Shown piece by piece: positions 17,389 to 26,720 of a stretch of 64,000 nt of DNA (position 1 is its first letter; each line of letters begins with the position of its first letter). Source of the stretch: Scatosoma sp045588185. Its GTDB lineage: Bacteria > Bacillota > Clostridia > Christensenellales > Borkfalkiaceae. A program made the translations under genes and the position numbers. The stretch is taken from the NCBI GenBank assembly GCA_045588185.1, contig JAZNDR010000038.1, forward strand, positions 15,640-79,639. Direction: 5' to 3'. The notes under the pieces are model-generated. The model was not told the DNA's origin. It searched no databases and worked only from the letters and a program-made list of their open reading frames with translations.

Positions 17389-20300
17389 ATGAAAAAGAAA
17401 CTCATCAGTATCGCGGCGGTAACCTGCCTCTTGTCGGCAATCGGCGCGGTGGCAACCACTCAATTCAATGCTCCCGACACGTTAAAGGCGTCCGCGGCAA
17501 CGGAAGCGACGCTCATAATGGCAGAGGGCGCGGCGGTTCGTCTTAAAACGGATAAAGACGAAGAGAACGTAGCGGTAAACGGCTTACGCTTTGAGGCGCA
17601 AATGTCGGAAGCGTATTATGATGCGCTAACGGGTTCGGAGGTCGTATTGAAGAGTACGGCGGCGGCAAAGGCTTCCAACGGCGAAGATTTGTCGAAAACG
17701 GTAGAATGGACGCTTAAAAGCGCGACGGACGAGATAGCGGACGTAACCTTTGTAAACGGCGTGGCGAAATTCTATCATACGATTACGTTCGATAGCCTTT
17801 TCGGCGAAGAAAACGCAGAGAAACTCAAAATGGCAAACGCCATGGAGTTTACGGCAAACTTCTCGCTGGAAACGGACGGGGCGGAAACGTGGGCAAGCGA
17901 TACGCAAACGCGTTCTATGCGCCAAGTTGCTTATATGTCGTATACGACGCCTGGAACGGAAACAGAACCTAATGCGGGGTATCAGAACGCAACCTTACTT
18001 AATTACTTCTCGCAAGGAGCAGCTCAAAAGGCTTACGCACAATCGATAGGCGACACCTCGTTTGTGACGGAAGCAACGAGCAAGGCGTATATCGGCACGG
18101 AAGACGTGACGGAAAAAACGGCAAGTGCGTTGTTCGAAGGTGAAGAACTTGGCGCAACTAAAACAGCCGTTGTGTTTGATAAAGACAACGTGGCGCATGA
18201 AACCACCGTACAATACGTAAGCAAAGCCATTAAAACGGCGACGGATTTAAGCATATTCAATTTGTCGAGCGCCACGACGGTTTTTGACGGTTATTACGTT
18301 TTGGCAAACGACATCGACGCAAGCACGTATACGCACGCGCACGCAAATACCAGACCTTCGAATAATGCATTTAGAAGTGGAACCTTTACAACGGCGGGGC
18401 TTACGGGTATTTTTGACGGACAAGGCTACAAGATTGACGGCATTACGATGGGGCAATACGGTCTGTTTGGGAAAATTTATGCAGGCACGGTTAAGAATGT
18501 TGCATTCACAAACGTTAAATTTGGCAGTGAAACGATGACGGCGACGTTGGCGGCGGAAGTTACGGATGGCAGTTATGATGTGCCGAATCCTACCTTCCAA
18601 AATATTTATATACAAGCGGAAAAGCTTCCAACGGGAGCAAATAGCGGATTTTTGTTTTGGAAGTATAACCCGTATTTTATGGTGTGGAAAAACGTGGTAA
18701 TCGAAACCCCCGATGTAAGCAATACAACAGGTACGGTTTCTTATACGTATCCGGTTCTTGATGCTACGGCTTTGTCTGTGGGAAACGTATACGTTGTTTC
18801 GCCTACGGCTTGCAATTACTATTACGGTAACGACGCAAATGAGGCTGCGATCCCCGTTACGGCGACGACTTGCGACGCGTCCAATCAGACGGATGCGAAG
18901 CCCGCATATAACAACTGGAACCGTTATCAAAATTACGTAGAATTTAGAAAGGCAATGTCGGAAACGCCCGATACGAGCTTCGATACCACGTACTGGACGT
19001 ATACCGACGGCGTGCCTACTTGGAAGGGCGTAACAATCGACACTAACGAATACGTTGCAAAAATTGGTGGTGAAGTTAGTGATAGCGCAGTAATTGCGAT
19101 AGATGCTTCCACGACAGTTTCCTTGTTCGTAAATGACATAGCGCAAGAAGATATTACGCTTACCGCTACGGACGAAGAAATTGTTTCGATTGAAGGGGCT
19201 ACCGTTACGGGCTTGAAGATGGGTACGACGACGGTTACGGCAACCTGTGAGGCGTTTAGCTACACCTTTACCGTTACGGTACAACCCGTAGGTGAAAAGG
19301 TAGAATATACAACGGAACTTTTGCTTGACGCAACGGACGGCGTTCTTTATAGCGGTACGACGGGCGAGATTGTTTCTATGAACGCGATCTTCGGCGAATC
19401 AACCGTTTGTGAGGCGGTCGATCTTACGGACGGCACGGCGTTGACGGTTGCAGACGGCAAACTTACGGGTTATACAGTCACGGGACAGACCCAAGAAACC
19501 AAACGCACGGTGATTCTCAGTACAGGCGAAAAATGGGCGGAAATCACGCTTACGGCGTATACGAAGGTTATCGACGAAGCAAGTGATCTTTCTATCTTCA
19601 ATTATTCTGCAAACAACGTATGTTTCGACGGTAATTATGCGCTCGCGAAGAATATCGACGCAAGCTCGTATACGCATACGCATAGCGGTAGACAGGGCAA
19701 TTGGTTTAACTTTGGGAATACTTCCAATTCGTCGCAAATCACAGGCGGACTTATTGGTACGTTTGACGGTCGTGGTTATACGATTAAAGGAATCACGATG
19801 GGTAACTTTGGTTTGTTTGAATACGTAAGGAACGGTGCGGTCATTAAAAACGTTGCGTTTACCGACGTTAAATTTGCGGCTTCCGATAACAATAATTGGG
19901 ACGCGGAAGCTCGCTACGTAATAGCGTCTACGATTGCCTATAATTCCGCAATGGAAGGAGCTGCGCCCGTTTTGGAAAATATTTATATTCAAACAAATAC
20001 TATCCCCGAGTATACTTATGAAAGCAACGGAGCAACGAAGAATTCAAGATCAAGTATACTTGCTTCTAGTGTGAGCACGGCAATCACAATGAAAAATATC
20101 GTTATTGAAGTACCGTATACGAGCGCAACAAACGGTTCATTTGTTTACGATGCAGAACAGGCTGCCTTAGCTACTGTTGCGCCTGCAAACTGGTTGGATA
20201 TTTATGTTATTTCGCCTACGCCGTTAGCTTTACAAACGCATAGCTCAACGACGTTTGTTGATGCGTCTAATCGTGATGGGGCGATTGCGCTTTATGCAAA

Positions 20301-20421
20301 CGTAAAGCGTTATGATAATGCCGATTTAATGAAAGCTGGCGGTAACGAGTATAAGAACTTCTCGTCTGATTATTGGACGGTAGCGGAAGGCGGTATTCCC
20401 GTTTGGAAAACGCTTTTCTAA
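17389..20421 (+). CDS. large exported protein sharing the duplicated module with its neighbour
   Basis: This 1010-residue protein has a signal peptide (MKKKLISIAAVTCLLSAIGA) and no lipobox, so it may be released or held by other means. Residues about 40-270 form a separate domain (MAEGAAVRLKTDKDEE, NGLRFEAQMSEAYYDAL, YMSYTTPG) seen in other exported clostridial proteins as far as I recall. Modules at about 278-560 and 724-1010 match those of the preceding lipoprotein (NIDAS-Y-H-H, FDG-GY-I-GI, GLFG, VKNVAFT, WTYTDGVPTWKG). A Big2-like domain (VTGLKMGTTTVTATCEAF) lies between them. It ends with IPVWKTLF and no wall anchor. It has a strong AGGAGG ribosome site. Function is unknown; surface glycan binding is inferred. 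Confidence 0.75.
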   Translation: MKKKLISIAAVTCLLSAIGAVATTQFNAPDTLKASAATEATLIMAEGAAVRLKTDKDEENVAVNGLRFEAQMSEAYYDALTGSEVVLKSTAAAKASNGEDLSKTVEWTLKSATDEIADVTFVNGVAKFYHTITFDSLFGEENAEKLKMANAMEFTANFSLETDGAETWASDTQTRSMRQVAYMSYTTPGTETEPNAGYQNATLLNYFSQGAAQKAYAQSIGDTSFVTEATSKAYIGTEDVTEKTASALFEGEELGATKTAVVFDKDNVAHETTVQYVSKAIKTATDLSIFNLSSATTVFDGYYVLANDIDASTYTHAHANTRPSNNAFRSGTFTTAGLTGIFDGQGYKIDGITMGQYGLFGKIYAGTVKNVAFTNVKFGSETMTATLAAEVTDGSYDVPNPTFQNIYIQAEKLPTGANSGFLFWKYNPYFMVWKNVVIETPDVSNTTGTVSYTYPVLDATALSVGNVYVVSPTACNYYYGNDANEAAIPVTATTCDASNQTDAKPAYNNWNRYQNYVEFRKAMSETPDTSFDTTYWTYTDGVPTWKGVTIDTNEYVAKIGGEVSDSAVIAIDASTTVSLFVNDIAQEDITLTATDEEIVSIEGATVTGLKMGTTTVTATCEAFSYTFTVTVQPVGEKVEYTTELLLDATDGVLYSGTTGEIVSMNAIFGESTVCEAVDLTDGTALTVADGKLTGYTVTGQTQETKRTVILSTGEKWAEITLTAYTKVIDEASDLSIFNYSANNVCFDGNYALAKNIDASSYTHTHSGRQGNWFNFGNTSNSSQITGGLIGTFDGRGYTIKGITMGNFGLFEYVRNGAVIKNVAFTDVKFAASDNNNWDAEARYVIASTIAYNSAMEGAAPVLENIYIQTNTIPEYTYESNGATKNSRSSILASSVSTAITMKNIVIEVPYTSATNGSFVYDAEQAALATVAPANWLDIYVISPTPLALQTHSSTTFVDASNRDGAIALYANVKRYDNADLMKAGGNEYKNFSSDYWTVAEGGIPVWKTLF
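18220..20418 (+). repeat. duplicated 280-residue module, second protein
   Basis: Copies at about 18220-19070 and 19558-20418 match the two modules in the gene at 13825 in order and in linker domain. The first modules of the two proteins resemble each other more than they resemble the second modules (shared SHANTRPS/AHANTRPS and GVPTWKGV-IDTN), so the pair was duplicated as a unit. Confidence 0.75.
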
Positions 20422-20434
20422 ACAAACAAAAAAC

Positions 20435-20465
20435 TCTTACGGCGAACTTACCGTTCGCCGTAAGA
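20435..20465 (+). other. perfect 13-bp hairpin between exported-protein gene and GH28 gene
   Basis: Arms 20435-20447 and 20453-20465 are perfectly complementary with a 5-nt loop. Only a short TATTT follows, so termination would be partial. It could instead protect the upstream mRNA 3' end or set different expression for the downstream genes. The ribosome site of the next gene begins 8 nt later. Confidence 0.7.
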
Positions 20466-20484
20466 CGTATTTAGGAGAATAAAA

Positions 20485-21738
20485 ATGCAAAAACAAGAAT
20501 TTTTCCCTGACGGTACTCCAATCGACGGTTGGTTTTACGACTTGTCTTTACCCAAGTCGGCAGTAAATGGAAAACGCTTTGTTTTAACCGATTACGGCAT
20601 TTTTTCCGACGGAAAAATATATACGAAGGAAATACAGACGTTAATTGATAAAATTGCGGAATGTGGCGGTGGCGTTTTGACCGTCCCCCAAGGAACGTTT
20701 TACTCGGGTGCGTTGTTTTTTAAGCAAGGCGTACATTTATGTGTAGAGGCAGGGGGAATACTCAAAGGCAGCGACGATATTTCCGATTACCCTGTTTGTC
20801 AAACGAGAATAGAGGGACAAAATTGCTTATATTTCCCTGCCTTGATTAACGCGGATAGCGTAGACGGTTTTACGGTGTTTGGGGAAGGAACGATTGACGG
20901 CAACGGCTTGCGGGCTTGGAAAGGCTTTTGGGCAAGACAGAAATGGAATAAAGCTTGTACGAATAAGGATGAACAGCGGGCAAGACTGATTTTTATTTCC
21001 AATTCTAAAAATGTTACTTTGCACGGTTTACGTTTGCAAAATTCGCAGTTTTGGACAAATCATATTTATAAATGCCATCACGTGCGTTTTTTGCATTTGG
21101 ACATATTTTCCCCAAAAACGCCTGTCCCTGCGCCAAGCACCGACGGAATTGATATCGACGCTTGCACCGACGTTTTAGTAAAAAACTGCCGAATGGAAGT
21201 CAACGACGACGCAATCGCGCTCAAAGGCGGGAAAGGCGTTGATGCGGATAAGGATGAGGCAAACGGCGCAAACGAACGTATACTTGTCGAGGATTGCGAA
21301 TACGGATTTTGTTGCGGCGCTTTAACTTGTGGGTCGGAATCTATTTACAATCGTAACATTTTAGTACGAAGATTACGGGTGAAGGGCGTAAATATTTTGT
21401 TGTGGTTAAAAATGCGTTCGGACACTCCGCAAAAATACGAATATATTACGATGGAAGATGTGAAGGGTACGCTCGGATATTATTTTATAGACGTCAATCC
21501 TTGGAGACAATTCCATAATGACGAGGGCAAACAACCGCCGAAATCCGTTTGTCAAAAAATAACGGTTAAAAATTGCGAGTGTAAATGCTTGAAATATTTT
21601 AACGTACAAAAGGATAAACAATATATTTTGTCGGATTTTTCTTTTGAGAAATTGAAGATAACAGCAGAAGAAAACGGGTACGAAGACGGAATTGTCGAAC
21701 GTATGCAAATAAAAGACGTGACGGTAGTGAAGATTTGA
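20485..21738 (+). CDS. GH28-family polygalacturonase-like glycosidase
   Basis: This 417-residue cytoplasmic protein (no signal peptide) has the right-handed beta-helix pattern of GH28. Motif I is present as STDGIDID, motif II as NDDAIALKGG, and motif IV as LWLKMRSD. Motif III, normally GHG followed by a glycine-serine pair, reads CCGALTCGSE, so the usual histidine is a cysteine. The two aspartate motifs that supply catalytic acid and base are intact. Members cut alpha-1,4-galacturonosyl, rhamnogalacturonan or xylogalacturonan linkages. Together with the GH78-like gene this suggests a rhamnogalacturonan oligosaccharide substrate. Ribosome site AGGAG at 20473. Confidence 0.85.
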   Translation: MQKQEFFPDGTPIDGWFYDLSLPKSAVNGKRFVLTDYGIFSDGKIYTKEIQTLIDKIAECGGGVLTVPQGTFYSGALFFKQGVHLCVEAGGILKGSDDISDYPVCQTRIEGQNCLYFPALINADSVDGFTVFGEGTIDGNGLRAWKGFWARQKWNKACTNKDEQRARLIFISNSKNVTLHGLRLQNSQFWTNHIYKCHHVRFLHLDIFSPKTPVPAPSTDGIDIDACTDVLVKNCRMEVNDDAIALKGGKGVDADKDEANGANERILVEDCEYGFCCGALTCGSESIYNRNILVRRLRVKGVNILLWLKMRSDTPQKYEYITMEDVKGTLGYYFIDVNPWRQFHNDEGKQPPKSVCQKITVKNCECKCLKYFNVQKDKQYILSDFSFEKLKITAEENGYEDGIVERMQIKDVTVVKI

Positions 21739-21751
21739 AAAGGAGAGAAAA

Positions 21752-22849
21752 ATGAAAGTATTGATTGGTGGCGACGTAAGCGTTTGCGATAGTGCGGAAT
21801 TGTTCGCAAACGGGGACGTGCAAGGTATTTTTCACGATGTGGCGGGTGCATTTCAGAATGCAGACGAGGTTGTTTTGAATTTAGAATGCGCGATAACGGA
21901 ATCGGCAGACGAAATCAAAAAATTCGGGCCCTGCTTAAAAGCGCCGTTCGGGACTGCGGATACCTTAAAAAAAGCTGGGGTAACCCGTTTGGCATTATCA
22001 AATAATCATATTTACGATTTTGGGGCGCAAGGGATAAAGGATACGCTTGCAGAAATAGAGAAAAACGGCATAGAATGGACGGGCTTTGGTGAAAACGATA
22101 AGTTGGCGCGGAAAAATATGGTATTAACGGACGGTAAAATTAAGGTAGCCGTGATAGCCGTATGCGAGCACGAGTATTCTTATGCACTGCCGAACAGAAT
22201 GGGTGCAAGAGAGTATGATCCGTACGATACAAATGAGGATATTGCCGAAGCGAAAAAGACCGCCGATTTTGTTGTGGTTTTATACCATGGCGGCAAAGAG
22301 CATTGCCGTTATCCTTCGCCTCGGCTTCGCAAATTGTGCCGTTCTATGGTCAAGAACGGCGCAGACGTAGTCCTTTGCCAGCATAGTCATTGTATCGGTT
22401 GCTATGAGAATTTTGAAAAAGGGCATATTTTATACGGTCAAGGCAATTTCCATTTTGTGAAAGCGTTATATGCGCAAAGCGAAGAGAAAAAAGCCAGTTG
22501 GAACAACGGATTGTTGGTCGAGCTGACGTTCGAAAAAGAATGTGCAATTTCCTTTAAACCCGTAGTAGTGGACGGCTTGGGGATTCGTTTTGCAGACGAA
22601 GCAGAGTACGGGCAAATTATGGATAGCTTTGAAAAGAGAAACGAGGAGCTTGCTAACGGCGAATGGGAAAAGCGTTGGCAGGAGTTTTGCTTATCTATGA
22701 AAGAGCAATACGACGAGGCGGCGCAAAGCTACGGGAAAGAGGGTGGCGATGAGTGGAAACGGGAGTGGTTTTGCCATTATCTTGACTGCGAAGCGCATAG
22801 CGACGTTTGGCGAGAGCTTTTTCCCACGTGGAACAAAACGAATAAATAA
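21752..22849 (+). CDS. CapA-family metallophosphatase-like protein
   Basis: This 365-residue protein belongs to the PgsA/CapA family (calcineurin-like fold). Metal-binding motifs appear in order: GDVS near residue 7, NLECAIT near 47, SNNHIYDFG near 84, HGGKEH near 180 and CQHSHCIG near 210. Family members take part in poly-gamma-glutamate or capsule synthesis, but many occur in sugar loci with unknown substrate. There is no signal peptide or membrane anchor, unlike classical CapA, so a cytoplasmic role linked to this locus is more likely. It starts 13 nt after the GH28 gene with AAAGGAGAG as ribosome site. Confidence 0.8.
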   Translation: MKVLIGGDVSVCDSAELFANGDVQGIFHDVAGAFQNADEVVLNLECAITESADEIKKFGPCLKAPFGTADTLKKAGVTRLALSNNHIYDFGAQGIKDTLAEIEKNGIEWTGFGENDKLARKNMVLTDGKIKVAVIAVCEHEYSYALPNRMGAREYDPYDTNEDIAEAKKTADFVVVLYHGGKEHCRYPSPRLRKLCRSMVKNGADVVLCQHSHCIGCYENFEKGHILYGQGNFHFVKALYAQSEEKKASWNNGLLVELTFEKECAISFKPVVVDGLGIRFADEAEYGQIMDSFEKRNEELANGEWEKRWQEFCLSMKEQYDEAAQSYGKEGGDEWKREWFCHYLDCEAHSDVWRELFPTWNKTNK

Positions 22850-22857
22850 AAGCAAGG

Positions 22858-22873
22858 GCGATAGGTGTATCGC
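22858..22873 (+). other. small hairpin after the capA-like gene
   Basis: GCGATA (22858-22863) and TATCGC (22868-22873) pair around a 4-nt loop. No T tract follows, so it is not a clear terminator. Confidence 0.4.
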
Positions 22874-22940
22874 AGTTCTCTATAAATGCAAGCTTTTATA
22901 TTTAAGATGTATATAGAGGGTGCAAAGCAGGAGAAAGGAC

Positions 22941-24542
22941 ATGAACAAATGGATAAAAGATTGCGTGTTTTATCAGATATATCCGACGAGTTTTTACGAT
23001 AGTAACGGCGACGGCATAGGCGACCTTAAAGGTATTACGCAAAAACTGGATTATGTGGCGGGTTTGGGAGTAAACGGTATTTGGTTAAATCCCTTTTATC
23101 CGTCGCCGTTTATGGACGGCGGCTACGACGTAACCGATTATTATGCCATAAACGAGAAATTCGGGGATATGTCGGATTTTGAGGAAATGGTATCGAAATG
23201 TAAGGGGTTGGGAATTAAAGTGATTATCGACCTCGTAATCGGTCATACCTCTGACAAACACCCGTGGTTTTTACAGTCTGCAAAAGACGAAAAAAATAAA
23301 TATACCGATTGGTATATTTGGACGGACAGTAGTTTTAATAAAAAAGACAGCATACACGGATTATATCCCCGTGACGGCGGATACGTCATCAATTATTATG
23401 CTTGCCAGCCTGCCCTCAATTTCGGATATAACCGTTTGCCTGAAAAAGGCGTGCGTAAAGACGCATACGATTTGGGTGAAGATTGGAAAATGCACTATAC
23501 CGACGACCGGTTAAAACCGTTGAGAGAGGAAATCTTGAATATTATGCGCTTTTGGCTGAATAAAGGCGTGGACGGGTTCCGTGTAGATATGGCAAATTCG
23601 CTCGTCAAAGGTTGTATTTACAATTCGGACAAAGAGGAAGACGTTGAAGGACTGAAATGGCTTTGGAATATTTTAATCGGCACGATTAAAGAGGAATATC
23701 CCGATACGGCGTTTATCGCAGAGTGGGTATATCCGTCTAATTCGGTGGGGAAATGCGGCTTCGATTTGGATTATTTGGCGCACGACAGACCTGAATACAA
23801 CGATTTATTTCGAAATGAAAAAGGAACGAATATTTTACCCGCTTTTGAAAAAGGGAATACGTATTTTTCAGCCGAGGGGAAGGGAACGGTACAAAACTTT
23901 CTTGACTATTCTGCCCGTTTATACGAAGACGTAAAAGGCAAAGGTTATTTTTCCGTGCCGAGCGGATATCACGACATTGTACGGGTAGCCGAAAAGAAGG
24001 ACGAGGAACTTTTAAAGGTTGTTTTTGCTTTTTTATTGACGTATAAACACGTGCCGTTTATTTATTACGGCGACGAAATCGGTATGACGCATACGTGGGG
24101 AATTAATAAGGACGGTGGATATATTCGTACGGGCGCAAGAACGCCAATGCAATGGACAAACGGTAAAAACCGCGGATTTTCCGATACGGACGGGGAAGTA
24201 TATTTACCTGTAAATGCGGAGAAAACGCAAAGCGTTTCGTGCCAAGAAAGCAAAGAAAATTCTTTACTAAATACAGTGAAGAAGCTGATAAAACTAAGAA
24301 AAGAAAACTCGGCTTTGAATGCAGACGGAGGCTTGAAAGTTTTGCGGTGTGAAGATGGGGGATATCCTTTGGTCTACGAGCGCACAGACGAAAAAAATAG
24401 TTTTATTATAGCAATCAATCCAAGTGAAAAGAAGATAGAGATGGTGTTGACGGGTGAAATGGTTTATCAGCAAAACTGCAAAAAAGAAAAAGAAAAAATA
24501 ATTTTGCTTGGAAAAAGCTTTGCAGTATTGAAAAAGGAATGA
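22941..24542 (+). CDS. GH13 alpha-glucosidase / amylase-family enzyme
   Basis: This 533-residue cytoplasmic enzyme is related to oligo-1,6-glucosidases and trehalose synthases. Conserved region I is IIDLVIGHTSD, region II DGFRVDMANS (nucleophile Asp), region III AFIAEWVYP (acid/base Glu) and region IV SGYHDIV (transition-state Asp). It opens with the family's YQIYPTSFYDSNGDGIGDL. The frame is open seven codons upstream from a GTG at 22920, but ATG 22941 is chosen for its AGGAG/AAAGGA site and for matching the family's usual start. It would hydrolyse or transfer alpha-glucosides imported by the cell. Its stop overlaps the start of the next gene (ATGA). Confidence 0.88.
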   Translation: MNKWIKDCVFYQIYPTSFYDSNGDGIGDLKGITQKLDYVAGLGVNGIWLNPFYPSPFMDGGYDVTDYYAINEKFGDMSDFEEMVSKCKGLGIKVIIDLVIGHTSDKHPWFLQSAKDEKNKYTDWYIWTDSSFNKKDSIHGLYPRDGGYVINYYACQPALNFGYNRLPEKGVRKDAYDLGEDWKMHYTDDRLKPLREEILNIMRFWLNKGVDGFRVDMANSLVKGCIYNSDKEEDVEGLKWLWNILIGTIKEEYPDTAFIAEWVYPSNSVGKCGFDLDYLAHDRPEYNDLFRNEKGTNILPAFEKGNTYFSAEGKGTVQNFLDYSARLYEDVKGKGYFSVPSGYHDIVRVAEKKDEELLKVVFAFLLTYKHVPFIYYGDEIGMTHTWGINKDGGYIRTGARTPMQWTNGKNRGFSDTDGEVYLPVNAEKTQSVSCQESKENSLLNTVKKLIKLRKENSALNADGGLKVLRCEDGGYPLVYERTDEKNSFIIAINPSEKKIEMVLTGEMVYQQNCKKEKEKIILLGKSFAVLKKE

Positions 24543-26473
24543 AACGTATGGCAACTTCATTTAAAAAATTTTCTTTTTCCTTAATCGGGAAAGAACAGAT
24601 TTTGTATATTTATAATGCAGAGGGTTGTGGGAATAAATATACAATTCGAAAAATTGATAAAGGATATATTATTCAACACACTGTAAAAAATTTTTCTTCA
24701 AACACCGTTAAATTGCATGGATTAAAGTGTGCATTTACTAATATTTGTTTTGATAACGATGTGATTGACGATTATTATTACTGCAATGAAAACGCACGGT
24801 TGTTTTGCAATTTAACTGTGTCGTTGGATTATAACCGTTTGGACGATAATGCAAAAGAAAACGAAAAGTTTACTTTGCCCGTGGACAGGCGTTGGTGTGA
24901 TCCAGGGGTACAGTCGGGGAGAATTTGCTCGTCGCCCTATCAGCCCTTTCCTGCAATTTTACTTAGTAATTATAAAACGAATAAAGGTATTATTTGTGGT
25001 AGTTTATCACAAGACGTTTTCTATCATTCGTATGAAGTTGGGCATAAAAACGGCGAGGCATATTTGGAAATCTATTCCTCGTTTAAGGATATTGCTTACC
25101 GTGAGGTAAAAGCAGGCGAGGAACTTATAGATATTTTCTATATTGGAGAAACGGATTTTGCCGACGATATCAATAAGATTTGGGAAAATTACACCGCAGT
25201 TTTACGGTGTTTTTTAACGAATAATCAAGGGGCAACGAATACGAATCGCCACGCGCTTATTTGGGATAGCTGGAATGATGGGATTTATCGTGACGTATCA
25301 GAAGAAATGCTCTTAAAAGAAGCTCGTGCAGTAAAGAGGTTATTCCCGACGGTAGAGTGGTTTCAATTAGATGACGGATATTCAGCTTATTGCCATGAAA
25401 ACGTAGATTTAGATTCTCACGGTTTAGGAGTACCATACGAGGGGGAAGAGGGGGTAGACCGCAGAAAATTCCCTAATGGTTTAAAAGGGTATACCGATAA
25501 AATTAAAGAAATCGGATTAAAACCTGCCATATGGATAGGCGGTTTTTGTCCCGTGAAAACGAAAATATATCAAGAACACCCCGAGTGGTTTATTGATTAC
25601 ACTTACCGCATCGACTGGACGCAACCCCTTGATGTGAGCCAAGAAGAAGTGCGCAGGTATATGTGTTACGCATTAGACAAACTTGTTACGGAATATGGTT
25701 TCGAGGGGGTAAAACACGATTTTTGGAGTTATGCATTTGAGGATAGGCACGATTTATTAAAAAATAAAGATAAATCAGGGTATGAATGCCGAGAATGGTG
25801 GCATAAGCAACTTCGTCAGCGATTGCCAAAGCACGGGTATTTGCAATCGGCTTGCGATATTAGTATGGGAAATCCGTTTATCGGTAAATATTTCAACAAC
25901 TATCGTTTCGGGCTGGACATTGGTGCGGGGGCATTGAATAATATAAAAACGACGATGTTTTGGTCGGTTGCGGTATTGAGTACACATACGGGCGATTTAT
26001 TTATCCCCAACAGCGATTCTACGGGTTTATTACCTGGATTGAATGATTTGGATTTTATGTTCGTTGTGAATTGGCAAATCATTACACGTACGCTCGTGGA
26101 AATTTCAGGCAGATATTCGCGGGTTGACGAAACGAATCCTAGATTAAAAATTTTACAACGCGCCGTGCAATATTTGAATAATGGTGAAAACGTGTATTTC
26201 GCGAAGTATGATTATCGTAAAAAGGGCGTAAATTTACCTGAAATTATGTATATCAACTCTGCGTTTGATTGTAAGGACGATAGATATAAAACCGTGGCGG
26301 TTTTTAATAGCAGTGAAGAGACAAGAAAAATTTGCTTTGATAATACGGACATTGATTTTAGCGACGGTTTTCATGAAGTTGAATTTGTTTGGGAAGAGAA
26401 AATTGAACCTTTGGAATACTATGAATTTACATTAAAACCGCATCAAAGCATATTGCTCAAAATTAAGAAATAA
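24539..26473 (+). CDS. GH36/GH27-like alpha-galactosidase
   Basis: This 644-residue protein has an N-terminal beta-sandwich (to about residue 220) and a TIM barrel of clan GH-D. The barrel has EWFQLDDGY, KPAIWIGGF, then GVKHDFWSY with the likely nucleophile Asp, and LQSACDISMGN with the likely acid/base Asp. The C-terminal beta domain ends with LKPHQSILLKIKK. It lacks a signal peptide, so it would act on imported oligosaccharides. The start overlaps the GH13 stop; a second ATG at 24548 is an alternative. The gene appears somewhat more AT-rich than the neighbouring genes, which may reflect separate acquisition. Alpha-galactosidase is the best call, with other alpha-glycosides possible. Confidence 0.82.
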   Translation: MKRMATSFKKFSFSLIGKEQILYIYNAEGCGNKYTIRKIDKGYIIQHTVKNFSSNTVKLHGLKCAFTNICFDNDVIDDYYYCNENARLFCNLTVSLDYNRLDDNAKENEKFTLPVDRRWCDPGVQSGRICSSPYQPFPAILLSNYKTNKGIICGSLSQDVFYHSYEVGHKNGEAYLEIYSSFKDIAYREVKAGEELIDIFYIGETDFADDINKIWENYTAVLRCFLTNNQGATNTNRHALIWDSWNDGIYRDVSEEMLLKEARAVKRLFPTVEWFQLDDGYSAYCHENVDLDSHGLGVPYEGEEGVDRRKFPNGLKGYTDKIKEIGLKPAIWIGGFCPVKTKIYQEHPEWFIDYTYRIDWTQPLDVSQEEVRRYMCYALDKLVTEYGFEGVKHDFWSYAFEDRHDLLKNKDKSGYECREWWHKQLRQRLPKHGYLQSACDISMGNPFIGKYFNNYRFGLDIGAGALNNIKTTMFWSVAVLSTHTGDLFIPNSDSTGLLPGLNDLDFMFVVNWQIITRTLVEISGRYSRVDETNPRLKILQRAVQYLNNGENVYFAKYDYRKKGVNLPEIMYINSAFDCKDDRYKTVAVFNSSEETRKICFDNTDIDFSDGFHEVEFVWEEKIEPLEYYEFTLKPHQSILLKIKK

Positions 26474-26513
26474 CAGGTTATGAGATTAAGGGAAATAAAT
26501 TGTCGTATGAAAG

Positions 26514-26531
26514 TGGTAACTAAATGGTAAC
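26514..26531 (+). repeat. arm-site-like direct repeat, module A
   Basis: TGGTAAC occurs at 26514-26520 and 26525-26531, an exact 11-bp period (one helical turn), as in arm-type binding sites of tyrosine recombinases. Confidence 0.55.
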
Positions 26532-26649
26532 CTAATTTTTTAAGAAAGACTGAAACCCTTTAAAATAAAGCCTTGTAGCGATTTTAAAAATATAAGGAAA
26601 CTGGCTGTTAATCCTTACATTTTTTTGACTAAAAATATTTCGAGAAAAT

Positions 26650-26667
26650 TTGGGCGTGATTTGGGCG
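26650..26667 (+). repeat. arm-site-like direct repeat, module B
   Basis: TTGGGCG occurs at 26650-26656 and 26661-26667, again with an 11-bp period and at the same place relative to the following hairpin. Confidence 0.55.
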
Positions 26668-26679
26668 CAAGAAATTCAC

Positions 26680-26720
26680 AAACGCTGAATCCCTTTAAAA
26701 TAAAGGGGTTTAGCGTTTTT
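26680..26720 (+). terminator. hairpin terminator of module B
   Basis: A 17-bp stem with two G-T pairs (26680-26696 with 26702-26718) is followed by T residues. Modules A and C have weaker versions of the same hairpin. Confidence 0.8.

Noticed and set aside
18247..19284. 345-codon open frame on the minus strand
   Set aside because: It lies wholly within the large exported-protein gene, has arginine/isoleucine-rich low-complexity content typical of a reverse-frame shadow, and has no ribosome site.
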